A DNA stretch of 39,238 nt from the NCBI GenBank assembly GCA_003599865.1, contig QZKS01000089.1:1-39238 (forward strand). Direction: 5' to 3'. Both the position numbers and the translations under genes were made by a program. The DNA comes from Desulfobacteraceae bacterium. Its GTDB lineage: Bacteria; Desulfobacterota; Desulfobacteria; Desulfobacterales; SURF-7. Positions 14,916 to 23,172 of the stretch are shown piece after piece. Numbering within the stretch: position 1 is the stretch's first letter; every line of letters starts with the position of its first letter. Below the pieces are notes generated by a model, which was given only the letters and a program-made list of their open reading frames with translations, was not told the DNA's origin and did not search any database.

Positions 14916-17060
14916 CTATGCATTGTTTTCCATTCTTTGCAACTGATTCAGACAATCGGGATGACTTAACAACGCCAAAGCTTCTGCCGGTTCCAACCAT
15001 GATTCCAATTGCTGCAGGCTGTCAGCGTGATGCAATTTCCATTCGGCAATTATTCGGGGTGGATCAAAGCTCGGTTTCCCGCCTTCCATGTCCGGTAGCT
15101 GAGATATATGCCATTCACATAATTGTGGATGATTAACAAGCCTGCTTAAAACGTCCATTTTTTGTGGTTGCGGCATTTCAGCCAGGTTTCGCTTTAATTC
15201 AATCAGAATTTGAACAGGGTCTTTTTCTTCAGGTGCACGAAGCAATCCGATCATTTTAATCAATTTAGTACGTCTCGTCCCCCCGCTCAGCCATGACAGG
15301 GGAATCGATAAGATCAATCCGGCCGAAATCGGTAACAACCAGTAAAAGAGTTCTTTGCTGAGCAGCAGTGAGGTGACGGCAAGAGCTGTTCCAAAGATTG
15401 TGTGATTGGCATGGTGGCGCATCACTGATTTCCAGCTCAATGCACCATCATCCCTTGATTGCGGCAGCCAGCCGCTATCTTTACCTCTCAATATGGAAAA
15501 AACTACGCCAAACTGGGATACCATCAGAATCGGGGCATATAAACCCGACATCACCGTTTCCAATAAGGTGCTGAGTGTTAACAGGATCGGCCCGCCAAAT
15601 CGTAAACACCGGGGAATATTAACCATGGCGGCAAACCAACCAAACGCTTTCGGCGCAAGTACAATTGCCATTGAGACGACAAATAAACGTAAGGCCCGTT
15701 CTGCATCAAATACCGGCCAGGTGGGAAACAGGGATGGATTGGCAAAATACTCCGGGCGTACAAAAGTCGCCTGAATGGCAATGGCAAGCCCCACAATAAT
15801 CAACGATAACCAGAAAACAGCGCTCAGGTAGGACATTACCCCTGAAAAAAGATGCAGTCTGGTCGGCAGCGCAAAACCTTTTGCAAATATAAAATGCGTA
15901 TGCTGCAAATTGCCCTGACACCATCTGCGATCGCGGATAAGCACATCAATGAGCGATGGTGGCGCTTCTTCAAATGAAGCCGGAATATCGGTATCAAAAC
16001 GCACGCCCCAACCGGCACGACGAAGCAGGGCAGCTTCAATAAAGTCGTGACTTAAAACATGGCCGCCAAAAGGCGGTTTACCGGATAGAATCGGAAGGTG
16101 ACAGGATTCTGCAAACGCTTCTGTGCGGATGATTGCATTGTGCCCCCAGAAATTTGATGACAAACCATGCCAGGAAGACAAACCCTCCGCATAAATAGGG
16201 CCAAAGCATTGATTGGCAAACTGTTGCAGCTTGCCGTAAAGAGTATTGGCAAGAACAATAGTCGGCAGGGTTTGAATCAGGCCCACACCAGGCGCTGCCG
16301 CAAGGCGGCGGGATAATTTCACGATGGACTCTGCACTCATTATGCTGTCGGCATCCAGCACAATCATGGCCCCATAACCACCGCCCCAACGTTGAACCCA
16401 GTCGCCGATGTTGCCTGCCTTACGTTCACTGTTCTGGTGACGACGACGGTAATAAACAGGACAACCCTGTTCGTTTTTATTGACCACATCCATGAAGGTA
16501 TGTTCCTCAGCAATCCATGCATCGGCTCGATTGGTGTCACTGAGAATAAAGAAAGCATATTTACCCGGAGCTTTCGCCATGAGATCGGAATTCATAGCCT
16601 CTATCGTGGCCCTGATACGAACGGGATCTTCATTATAAACCGGCAGCAGGATAGCCGTTTTAAAGGGTGCATCTATTTCACGCTGTTTTATGAAACGCGG
16701 CTTAAGGTGGATCAGAAAGCCCAATAATGCCTGTGAAAAAGCAAAAACAATCCAGATAAAATTGATGCTGAACAGAACCAAAAAGACCCACTGTAAACCT
16801 GTGGCTGTATTGGTGGTAAGCACCCCAACCATTTCAACGATACCATAAAGAGACAAGATCACCGTGACGGCAAGCACAAAGAGTCGGGAAAAGAGCGTGG
16901 AAACAATCTGGAAAAAAGTCCGTTGACTATTTTTGATCCCGAAGCCTTTTTCAGAAACCCCATGACGAGGCATGGAAAGGGGGGATTCATCAGGCAAGGC
17001 GCGTTTGTCATGGGTTCTATTGGTAATTTGAACCAACAAAAGATCATCCTTTTGACTCAT
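14916..17060 (-). CDS. opgH: Glucans biosynthesis glucosyltransferase OpgH
   Basis: This 714-aa inner-membrane glycosyltransferase (GT2) polymerises glucose from UDP-glucose into the backbone of osmoregulated periplasmic glucans and exports it. Two membrane segments at about 52-80 and 88-118 precede the catalytic domain. The domain shows LPVYNEDP (about 139), the metal-binding DAD (Asp236, Asp238), HD at 338-339 and RRWCQGN (378-384, the Q-x-x-RW-like acceptor motif). Several membrane segments follow, about 405-600. It is shorter than E. coli OpgH (about 850 aa), mostly at the ends. Its start overlaps the end of opgG by 4 nt (ATGA), so the two are translationally coupled. Confidence 0.95.
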   Translation of the reverse strand: MSQKDDLLLVQITNRTHDKRALPDESPLSMPRHGVSEKGFGIKNSQRTFFQIVSTLFSRLFVLAVTVILSLYGIVEMVGVLTTNTATGLQWVFLVLFSINFIWIVFAFSQALLGFLIHLKPRFIKQREIDAPFKTAILLPVYNEDPVRIRATIEAMNSDLMAKAPGKYAFFILSDTNRADAWIAEEHTFMDVVNKNEQGCPVYYRRRHQNSERKAGNIGDWVQRWGGGYGAMIVLDADSIMSAESIVKLSRRLAAAPGVGLIQTLPTIVLANTLYGKLQQFANQCFGPIYAEGLSSWHGLSSNFWGHNAIIRTEAFAESCHLPILSGKPPFGGHVLSHDFIEAALLRRAGWGVRFDTDIPASFEEAPPSLIDVLIRDRRWCQGNLQHTHFIFAKGFALPTRLHLFSGVMSYLSAVFWLSLIIVGLAIAIQATFVRPEYFANPSLFPTWPVFDAERALRLFVVSMAIVLAPKAFGWFAAMVNIPRCLRFGGPILLTLSTLLETVMSGLYAPILMVSQFGVVFSILRGKDSGWLPQSRDDGALSWKSVMRHHANHTIFGTALAVTSLLLSKELFYWLLPISAGLILSIPLSWLSGGTRRTKLIKMIGLLRAPEEKDPVQILIELKRNLAEMPQPQKMDVLSRLVNHPQLCEWHISQLPDMEGGKPSFDPPRIIAEWKLHHADSLQQLESWLEPAEALALLSHPDCLNQLQRMENNA

Positions 17061-18607
17061 AAAGGCCAGTCCTGGGAGGTAACCCGGTAAAGCCAGGTCA
17101 TGCCGATCGGTTTATCATTCTGCCTGAGCTGTACACGCAATTCAGCAACATCGGAATTTTTAAGATCAAATGTGATAAATACTCTTGCGCCGTCAATATT
17201 GGGATTGGATTCAATCCGTGTCTCCAAAACAGCTCCATTGCTGATACTTGCATCTATTTCAATCCTGTTGACCTCATCTGCTTTCAGGGGGCTGTAATCG
17301 ATTACGATTTCGTTTTTTTTATCAGCAAATAACTTTTGGCCGCCGGCAGTGCGAACAACGCTCATTTTTCCCATTGTTTTTGGAATATTATCAGGCCAGG
17401 TAAGTCGGTATGAATAAGCAAATGGCCGGCCTTTTTTCAAGCCCTCTTCCGGTTTCCAATAGGCAACAATATTGTCGTTAGCTTCAGAATCAGATGGAAT
17501 CTCAAAAAGTTCGATATGCCCTTTGCCCCAGGCACCTGATGGTTCAATCCAGGCCGATGGCCGAAGATGATATTTCGCCTCAAGGTCCTGATAATAATCA
17601 AACTGCCGATGCCGCTGAATAAGACCAAATCCTTTCGGGTTTTCCCCCATAAATGAGCTCACCTGCAATTTGCGTGGATTATTGAGCGGCCGCCAGATTT
17701 TTTCACCATTGCCGTTTTCCATCAGCATGGCTTCAGAGTCATGCACCGCAGGGCGGTAATCTGCGGTATCAGACCGATCTATTTCGCCATGCATAAACAT
17801 TGAGGTTAAAGGTGCCAGACCAACATGCGGAACATCCTGCCTTGGGAAAAGGATGACATTGACATCCATCCGGGTGGGTGCGCCGGGGTAAATACCAAAA
17901 CGATAAGCACCCGTTGCACTTTTACTGTCGAGCAAAGCATGTACGACAATAGTATTTTGATGTTTCGATGGACGTTCAATCCAGAAGCTTTTGAACAGAG
18001 GATATTCTTCACCTTTGAGCTCTGCCTCATTGATCGCAAGCCCACGTGCGGATAAACCATAAACCTGACCTTTGGATATCCCGCGAAAATAACTTGCCCC
18101 CTGAAAAACAATAAACTCATCATTGTAGTCATTGCGGTTAATTGGGTAATGCAGACGAAAGCCTGCATATTTACCAATTTTCGCCAGAAGTTTGCCAATT
18201 GATTCATCCGGTACCCTGAATGATGATTCAGACAGTTCAACCGGAAATGATTGACCATTCTCAATAACTTCAATATCAATCAACTCTTTGTAGAGATATC
18301 CAGGAGCAAATAGTTGTATGGAAAACGGAGTTGGGGTTCCACCCCAGATAGCCGCATTTTGTTGAAAATTAATTTTGCGGTAAGTTGAATAGTCTATTTT
18401 CGTCAAAGCTTCAGGAGCTTTTTGCGGTTCCACAAAGAGCGCCTGGGAGAGTTTCTTCGCTATCTCCACCACAGTGCCATGGGAAAATGGCTTTCCATCG
18501 GTATTGGATACTATTGCACCCGCAGAAACGACATTGATCCATGATAGAGATAAGAACCATAACAGCAGCCAGGTCAAACCTTTTACAGAAAATCGATGAT
18601 CAACCAT
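17057..18607 (-). CDS. opgG: Periplasmic glucan biosynthesis protein OpgG
   Basis: The 516-aa protein has a signal peptide (about 8-29, VVSAG) and the full MdoG/OpgG periplasmic fold. The N-terminal beta-sandwich begins GKPFSHGTVVEIAKKLS and includes YRKINFQQNAAIWG and FRLHYPINR; the second, Ig-like domain starts near residue 390. OpgG acts in the periplasm on the nascent beta-glucan made by OpgH, and recent work on the family indicates glycoside hydrolase or transglycosylase activity. The alternative is OpgD, but linkage to opgH favours OpgG. AGGAGG lies 13 nt before the ATG, which is a long spacing. The base composition is more AT-rich than the flanking genes. Confidence 0.93.
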   Translation of the reverse strand: MVDHRFSVKGLTWLLLWFLSLSWINVVSAGAIVSNTDGKPFSHGTVVEIAKKLSQALFVEPQKAPEALTKIDYSTYRKINFQQNAAIWGGTPTPFSIQLFAPGYLYKELIDIEVIENGQSFPVELSESSFRVPDESIGKLLAKIGKYAGFRLHYPINRNDYNDEFIVFQGASYFRGISKGQVYGLSARGLAINEAELKGEEYPLFKSFWIERPSKHQNTIVVHALLDSKSATGAYRFGIYPGAPTRMDVNVILFPRQDVPHVGLAPLTSMFMHGEIDRSDTADYRPAVHDSEAMLMENGNGEKIWRPLNNPRKLQVSSFMGENPKGFGLIQRHRQFDYYQDLEAKYHLRPSAWIEPSGAWGKGHIELFEIPSDSEANDNIVAYWKPEEGLKKGRPFAYSYRLTWPDNIPKTMGKMSVVRTAGGQKLFADKKNEIVIDYSPLKADEVNRIEIDASISNGAVLETRIESNPNIDGARVFITFDLKNSDVAELRVQLRQNDKPIGMTWLYRVTSQDWPL

Positions 18608-18833
18608 AATATAAAAGACTCCTCCTGTGGTAATTTAACAAAGGATTTCACGTATTCTTATCAAAGAATGTGCCGGATAAACATATTCAGTCGATATTTG
18701 AATAAAGTTAATGAGATAAAAAATTGTATATGGATGGAATAAAAAGACTTGTTCTTTGGGTTCGTTCAGACGGAATCCTTCAGTATCCCGATTTGGAACG
18801 TCTGCATAAAACTAAGTCAATTAATCTGGTCAT
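18608..18833. promoter_or_regulatory. opgGH upstream region
   Basis: No gene is seen. On the - strand at 18661-18675 there is CGGCAC-N5-TTGA, a weak -24/-12-like site with faults in both elements, about 55 nt before opgG. No better promoter was recognised. Confidence 0.25.
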
Positions 18834-18977
18834 TTAATGGGAATAAGACCATTTTGGCATAAGCTTTTTTGAAACATCCACGTCCTCATTGGGAGATGCC
18901 AAGTCCAAAACGGTATTGGCGTTTATCATCCTGGGAACCGAATCGTTGGCCTTGCTTCTGCGGCTATCGCTGTTCAT
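18834..18977 (-). CDS. Possible 47-aa peptide overlapping FAAL end
   Basis: An ATG inside the last codons of the fatty-acyl-AMP ligase gene opens a 47-codon frame (MNSDSRRSKANDS...) that overlaps it by 14 nt and ends KKLMPKWSYSH. The overlap would allow coupled translation, but no ribosome site, signal or family resemblance is visible. It may be real or simply the open tail of a frame. Confidence 0.25.
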   Translation of the reverse strand: MNSDSRRSKANDSVPRMINANTVLDLASPNEDVDVSKKLMPKWSYSH

Positions 18978-20712
18978 GGAGCACCGCGAGAGCCCGTTTG
19001 AGAAAAAGTTCCTTGTAGCGCTGCCGACGAGGCTTGCCGCTGGAAGTCTTCTCCAGGCTTCGGGGTTCAACGAATACCACGGATCGCACCGAAAGGCCGT
19101 GTACCTGGGTGACGGCACCCTGTACTGTTTTTACTGCCGAGGTCCAGAATGCATGTAGAGATTCCGCTTTCAAGGCCTCGGACTGCTCATCGGCAGGCAT
19201 CCGACGTTCATCCACTTCCGCAATGATAACCAGTTCCTCGAGACCGTTGACTGTCTCCGAGATGGCCGCGCAGGCCCCCATGCGAACCGGAGCGCCGGAT
19301 TGCTGAACCGTGAGTTCAATATCGCTCGGGTAGTGGTTTCGTCCGGCGATGATAATCATGTCCTTTAACCGGCCGGTTATGTAAATCTCGCCATCCATGA
19401 TAAAGCCCAGATCCCCGGTGCGGAGAAAGGGACCTTCGTTCGTGCCGGCGAGACGCCCCTCAAACGTGGCTGAGGATTCCTCGGGCAGTCCCCAGTAACT
19501 GCCGGGTACACTGGGACCTTGCACCCACAACTCACCCACCTGATCGGGAAGGGACGGGGTGAACGTTTCAGGGTCAATGGCGATCACCTGGTGGTCGGAA
19601 CCCGGCTTTCCGCAGCTTACGACACTTCGTCCTCCGGGCTCGTTGTCGGCCAGGACGCGGACAATGTGTTTCTCCAGGTCTACGGCGCTCAGGTTGAGTA
19701 TTTTCGGAGGATCGGACATCGGTTTCAGACCGCCCACAAAGAGAACGGACTCGGCCATGCCATAGCAGGGCAGGAAGGTCTGCGGCCGGAATCCGTATGG
19801 TCCGAATTTTTTGATAAAGTTTTCCATGGTCTGCCGCAGCACCGGTTCCCCGCCGTTTCCGGCGACTTCCCAATGGCTCAGGTCAAGACCCGCGCATTCT
19901 TCGGTCTTGATCCGCCGCGCCGAGTACTCGTAGCCGAAGTTCGGGCAGGCGGTGTTGGCGATTTTGTAGTGGCTGATGGCACGCAGCCACCGCACCGGCT
20001 TGAAGAGAAAATCCATCGGAGACATCAGGGTGGACTCGTACCCATAGAAGACCGGGCCCAGCACGTGTCCGACCAGGCACAGGTCGTGATAGTGGGGCGC
20101 CCACACGATCGCCGGTTTTGTCGACTTGATGCGCAGCATCTGACCCATCACACGGAGGTTTGCTATAATGTTGGTGTGGCGGACAGCGACTCCTTTGGGA
20201 TGCCCGGTGGAACCTGACGTGAACTGCAGGTAGGCGACCTCGTTCATTTCCGTTTCATGTCCGGCCCAGTCGGTCGCAACATGATCGGTCACCGCTCTCA
20301 GGCTGACAGGCAGTCCGGATGCCATTGGCGCAACCATGTCTGCCAGCTGCCGGTTGGTCAGGGCGGTCGAAGCACCGCAGGCATTGGCGGTGTTTAAAAT
20401 TCTTCCGAGAGGGTTCTTGCTCCGGGGATTGGGCAGCGGCACAGGAACCGCCCGCGCCCCGGCGAGGAGGCATCCGTAGAAGGCTTTCACAAATTCAAGG
20501 CCCGGCGGAAAGACGAGCAGGACGCTGGAACCCGTGAGACCTTGTTCAACCAGGTCTTCAGCCACGCCGGCGCTCTGGTGATAAAGTTCGGAGAAGGTCC
20601 ATTCCGTGATCGGCCCGTCCAGTTCGCCGTTGCCCATAAATCGAAAGGCAAGTTCGTCTGCATTCCTATTGGCCCGGTCCTTCAAAAAGTCGATAATGGT
20701 CATGTTGCGCAT
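18964..20712 (-). CDS. Fatty-acyl-AMP ligase (FAAL)
   Basis: The 582-aa adenylate-forming enzyme activates a fatty acid as acyl-AMP and normally passes it to a carrier protein rather than to CoA. The phosphate-binding motif FTSGSTGHPKG is at 164-174. Other family features are WAPHYHDLCLVGHVL, CYGMAES, RTGDLGF and GRLKDMIIIAGRNHYPSDIE, the last being characteristic of FAALs as opposed to acyl-CoA ligases. The C-terminal catalytic Lys lies in TSSGKPRRQRYKE. No acyl carrier protein, PKS or NRPS gene is nearby, so the acceptor is unknown. AAAGAGG lies 5 nt before the ATG at 20712; an alternative ATG at 20703 forms an ATGA overlap with the possible peptide upstream. Confidence 0.92.
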   Translation of the reverse strand: MRNMTIIDFLKDRANRNADELAFRFMGNGELDGPITEWTFSELYHQSAGVAEDLVEQGLTGSSVLLVFPPGLEFVKAFYGCLLAGARAVPVPLPNPRSKNPLGRILNTANACGASTALTNRQLADMVAPMASGLPVSLRAVTDHVATDWAGHETEMNEVAYLQFTSGSTGHPKGVAVRHTNIIANLRVMGQMLRIKSTKPAIVWAPHYHDLCLVGHVLGPVFYGYESTLMSPMDFLFKPVRWLRAISHYKIANTACPNFGYEYSARRIKTEECAGLDLSHWEVAGNGGEPVLRQTMENFIKKFGPYGFRPQTFLPCYGMAESVLFVGGLKPMSDPPKILNLSAVDLEKHIVRVLADNEPGGRSVVSCGKPGSDHQVIAIDPETFTPSLPDQVGELWVQGPSVPGSYWGLPEESSATFEGRLAGTNEGPFLRTGDLGFIMDGEIYITGRLKDMIIIAGRNHYPSDIELTVQQSGAPVRMGACAAISETVNGLEELVIIAEVDERRMPADEQSEALKAESLHAFWTSAVKTVQGAVTQVHGLSVRSVVFVEPRSLEKTSSGKPRRQRYKELFLKRALAVLHEQR

Positions 20713-20846
20713 AAAAACCTCTTTGCTGTTTTCTTGATTGAGATGCTGTTTTCTCCATCCAAAACATGGAATTTTTGATAAACAGGCAATACATGAAAAA
20801 AGAAACCTTTACAAGTAAACTTTGAAATGTCGATGGTTTGTGTCAT
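20700..20846 (-). CDS. Possible 48-aa peptide linking DHH-CPBP and FAAL genes
   Basis: This frame exactly bridges the gap between its neighbours. Its ATG overlaps the stop of the DHH-CPBP gene (ATGA at 20843-20846). Its stop forms another ATGA with the fourth codon of the FAAL (20700-20703). The product, MTQTIDISKFTCKGFFFHVL..., is basic with two Cys (12 and 46) and has no signal peptide or known family. The DNA is more AT-rich than both neighbours, which argues for caution. The double stop-start overlap is the main support. It could be a substrate, a regulator or a leader peptide. Confidence 0.4.
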   Translation of the reverse strand: MTQTIDISKFTCKGFFFHVLPVYQKFHVLDGENSISIKKTAKRFLCAT

Positions 20847-22699
20847 ATCAAGGCGAGGGCAGGGGGCAGAAAAACAACACATAAAACTGCAATCAGATGA
20901 AACAGATAGGCGGTAAAAAAGCTGTGAGAGCGCTCACGGACGAAGCCCAGGGAGATACTGAAAACAAAGGCGGCAAAATAGACGGTTCCATGCCGGAGAT
21001 CGATGGAGAGCGGATCAAAGGATTCGTTGTTGAAAAACGGCAGAAAGGTTGGAAAAAAACTATACAGACAGGCGGTTCCCAAATTGGGCCAGGAAAGGAA
21101 ATAATGACCGTCGTGGCTTTGGATTCTTGATCGCTGCGCCAGGATACCATGTAAAACGGACCGGAAAAGATATTCGGCGCTCAGCGGCAGAAAAATGCAG
21201 GCCGGCAGCAAGCCGGTATCCGGAAAAGCAGTTAAAGATTGTGCTCCCGCCGGTATCCAGGCACCGCCGGCAAAGGCAGCCAGTATGGTGATCGGCAGCA
21301 GGAAGGCCCATTTTTTCCCCATAGGCGGTATAATACCGAATTGCCATAACCGCCGCCCCGATACATGGATCAGGAGGATGGTCGAAAGCAGGACGACTCC
21401 GATACTGAATCCGAATGCCGGAGCGGAAATGAGCGCATTGATCAGGGGCGAATCGAACCATTGATATGAATACCAATACGCAGCAAGGAATTCCGCGAAG
21501 AGCAACACCGTCATGGCATACAGGACGATGCGCCCAAGATCCGTCAGTTTCTGGAAAACAGTATATGTCTGGAACGTATCATGACAGCCTTTGGCGATTT
21601 CCTCCGGTGTCAGCAGGGTTCCGGTATCCCGGGGAGACCCGCCGATATCGGAGGACCCGCCCCATCGATTGTTGAGCTGCCGGTATTTTACGGCAGGGTC
21701 CATAAAGTTTAATGTTTCATATACATCTTCCAGATTTCCACGCATAAACGGATCGACCTGACGCAGGGTATAGGCGTCTTCTGAACGTTTGAGTATTGCC
21801 AGACCGACGTTGCCGCCATAGATTTTTTTGAGCTGGGGTTCGATTTCGTAAATCCCCTGATCGGACTGCAATACCACCGCGACCCGGTTATCCGGAAGGT
21901 TGACCCTCGCCAGCTCTTCGATGCCTAATGATTTGCCGAAGTTTTTCGATTCGTAAAGGATCTGGTCGATTTCGTATAATATGTCGGCCGTGTATTCGAG
22001 AAAATCCGTATCTTCCCACAACCCGTCTTTTTTGATCTGAACTTCCTTCCGGCGCAGATGATCGATGATGCGCCGGTTCTGATTTAAAACCCCGGGCGGC
22101 AGGCCGGTAAAGTTTTGCAGTTCCAGCCCGAGTGAATCAATCCCGCCCTGAAGACGCACCAGCGGGAACAGAATGTGTTCCCGAACCGATTCCCGTTCGT
22201 TGATGCGCAAATGGTTCAGCAACAGCCATATGGCCATAACCGTATCCAGATCCGGATCATTGGCATATATTTTCCATTCCCTGCTGCGGAGATCGAGCCC
22301 TTTTTTGATCATCAGAAGAACCTGCTCGCAGGTGGAAAGCGTAAAGAGCCGTATACATCCTTCATGATGATCGAAATTATATACCTGCCGGGTGTGGTCA
22401 AGAAGCGGTCCGGTCTGGGCAACCCCGTCGAGATAAATTGTACCGGGGGAGGCTTTGCTTACAGCGGCTGCGGAAACAGACAGGCCGAATTTGACCTGGA
22501 CAAACAGGTTCGGGGCTTCAATGCACAACAGTACCTGTTCCGACCCTATTTCGCGGATTGAGTACCGGTTGGGAATTTCGTGGGGTACGCTATTTTGTTT
22601 ATTATTTTTTCCGGATACGGCGATGGGCTTCTGCGCGGGTAATTCCGATTTGGGTTTATGAGATATCGGCATATTATCGTCGGGATGCGGTATCGGCAC
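20843..22699 (-). CDS. DHH-like phosphoesterase domain fused to CPBP-type membrane protein
   Basis: The 618-aa protein begins with about 45 polar residues. A DHH-superfamily-like domain follows at about 55-365: GTIYLDG near 86, the FDHH signature (Asp110-His111-His112), NDPDLD (Asp148, 150, 152) and a DHHA1-like WGGSSDIGGSPR at 346-357. From about 385 there are some eight membrane segments resembling the CPBP (CAAX/Rce1-like) intramembrane protease family. The EExxxR motif is degenerate: AEYLFR with Ala508, Glu509, Arg513. The second-motif His is not evident, though His601 could be the third-motif His. Protease activity is therefore doubtful. Translation probably starts at GTG 22699; ATG 22672 is possible. 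It is coupled to downstream genes by ATGA. Confidence 0.6.
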   Translation of the reverse strand: MPIPHPDDNMPISHKPKSELPAQKPIAVSGKNNKQNSVPHEIPNRYSIREIGSEQVLLCIEAPNLFVQVKFGLSVSAAAVSKASPGTIYLDGVAQTGPLLDHTRQVYNFDHHEGCIRLFTLSTCEQVLLMIKKGLDLRSREWKIYANDPDLDTVMAIWLLLNHLRINERESVREHILFPLVRLQGGIDSLGLELQNFTGLPPGVLNQNRRIIDHLRRKEVQIKKDGLWEDTDFLEYTADILYEIDQILYESKNFGKSLGIEELARVNLPDNRVAVVLQSDQGIYEIEPQLKKIYGGNVGLAILKRSEDAYTLRQVDPFMRGNLEDVYETLNFMDPAVKYRQLNNRWGGSSDIGGSPRDTGTLLTPEEIAKGCHDTFQTYTVFQKLTDLGRIVLYAMTVLLFAEFLAAYWYSYQWFDSPLINALISAPAFGFSIGVVLLSTILLIHVSGRRLWQFGIIPPMGKKWAFLLPITILAAFAGGAWIPAGAQSLTAFPDTGLLPACIFLPLSAEYLFRSVLHGILAQRSRIQSHDGHYFLSWPNLGTACLYSFFPTFLPFFNNESFDPLSIDLRHGTVYFAAFVFSISLGFVRERSHSFFTAYLFHLIAVLCVVFLPPALALI

Positions 22700-22915
22700 C
22701 GGTTTGTATGCTGTTTATGAAAAAAGAGTGGACGATTGACATCAATCCACTTCAGGTGTAACGATGCATAAATTTTTACCGGCAGTCAACATTTTTTCTG
22801 TTTCGTCTGCATTTAATAATCGGTGAACCCGCCGGATCATGCAAAAAAGAACTATGGAACGGATGAAAATATATTTGACATCTTTGTAAAAGCCCGTTAG
22901 AAACCTTTTTATAAT
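22700..22915. other. Divergent intergenic region, left half
   Basis: This separates the - strand DHH-CPBP gene from the + strand Ni/Co operon. On the + strand a TTGACA (22875-22880) has only a weak partner (TAGAAA at 17 nt), and a TATAAT (22910-22915) has no -35. A 32-codon - strand frame ending at 22742 lacks a ribosome site, and I do not call it. Confidence 0.4.
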
Positions 22916-22940
22916 GGCGGTTGAAACCGCCTGTTTTTTG
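22916..22940 (+). terminator. Hairpin with T-run in Ni/Co operon leader
   Basis: GGCGGT (22916-22921) and ACCGCC (22926-22931) form a stem with a TGAA tetraloop, followed by TGTTTTTTG. It has intrinsic-terminator shape on the + strand, although no + strand gene lies upstream. Confidence 0.5.
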
Positions 22941-23018
22941 CTTGAACAGCCGGAAAATATACCGACATAAAATCTTCCGCCCAAGATGGCGGGGATTGGA
23001 TAACATACCGTAAACAAG

Positions 23019-23071
23019 GCCACGAAGGTCGATTCACCCTCAAAAAGGGATGAGACTTCGTGGCTTTTTTT
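23019..23071 (+). terminator. Intrinsic terminator / attenuator in Ni/Co operon leader
   Basis: GCCACGAAG (23019-23027) pairs with CTTCGTGGC (23056-23064), followed by seven T. An inner hairpin (CCCT/AGGG extended by TCA/TGA) fills the loop. It ends about 100 nt before the first operon gene, and a further GC-rich hairpin (CCGCC/GGCGG, 22977-22992) precedes it. The position suggests attenuation control, but no known metal riboswitch consensus was recognised. Confidence 0.6.
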
Positions 23072-23172
23072 GTTTGGCATGCAGGGTTGAAGAACCATGC
23101 TTTACAATTTGTTTTTGAACATTTATATTTGCCGTTATCCTTTTTGGAGCGGTCGAAAGAAAGGAATTCAAC

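Noticed and set aside
19519-20217. Long + strand frame (232 codons) opposite the FAAL gene
   Set aside because: Antisense frame kept open by codon bias. The - strand frame has complete FAAL motifs over its whole length.
22742-22840. 32-codon - strand frame (MIRRVHRLLNADETEK...)
   Set aside because: Protein-like in feel but without a ribosome site or coupling; not enough support to call.
22916-23071. Cobalamin or NiCo riboswitch
   Set aside because: Neither the B12-box nor the repeated NiCo motifs could be recognised by eye; only hairpins with T-runs are supported.
23065-23090. Sigma-54-like TTGGCAT...GTTGA before nikK
   Set aside because: The spacing between the -24 and -12 elements is one base off and the -12 GC is absent.
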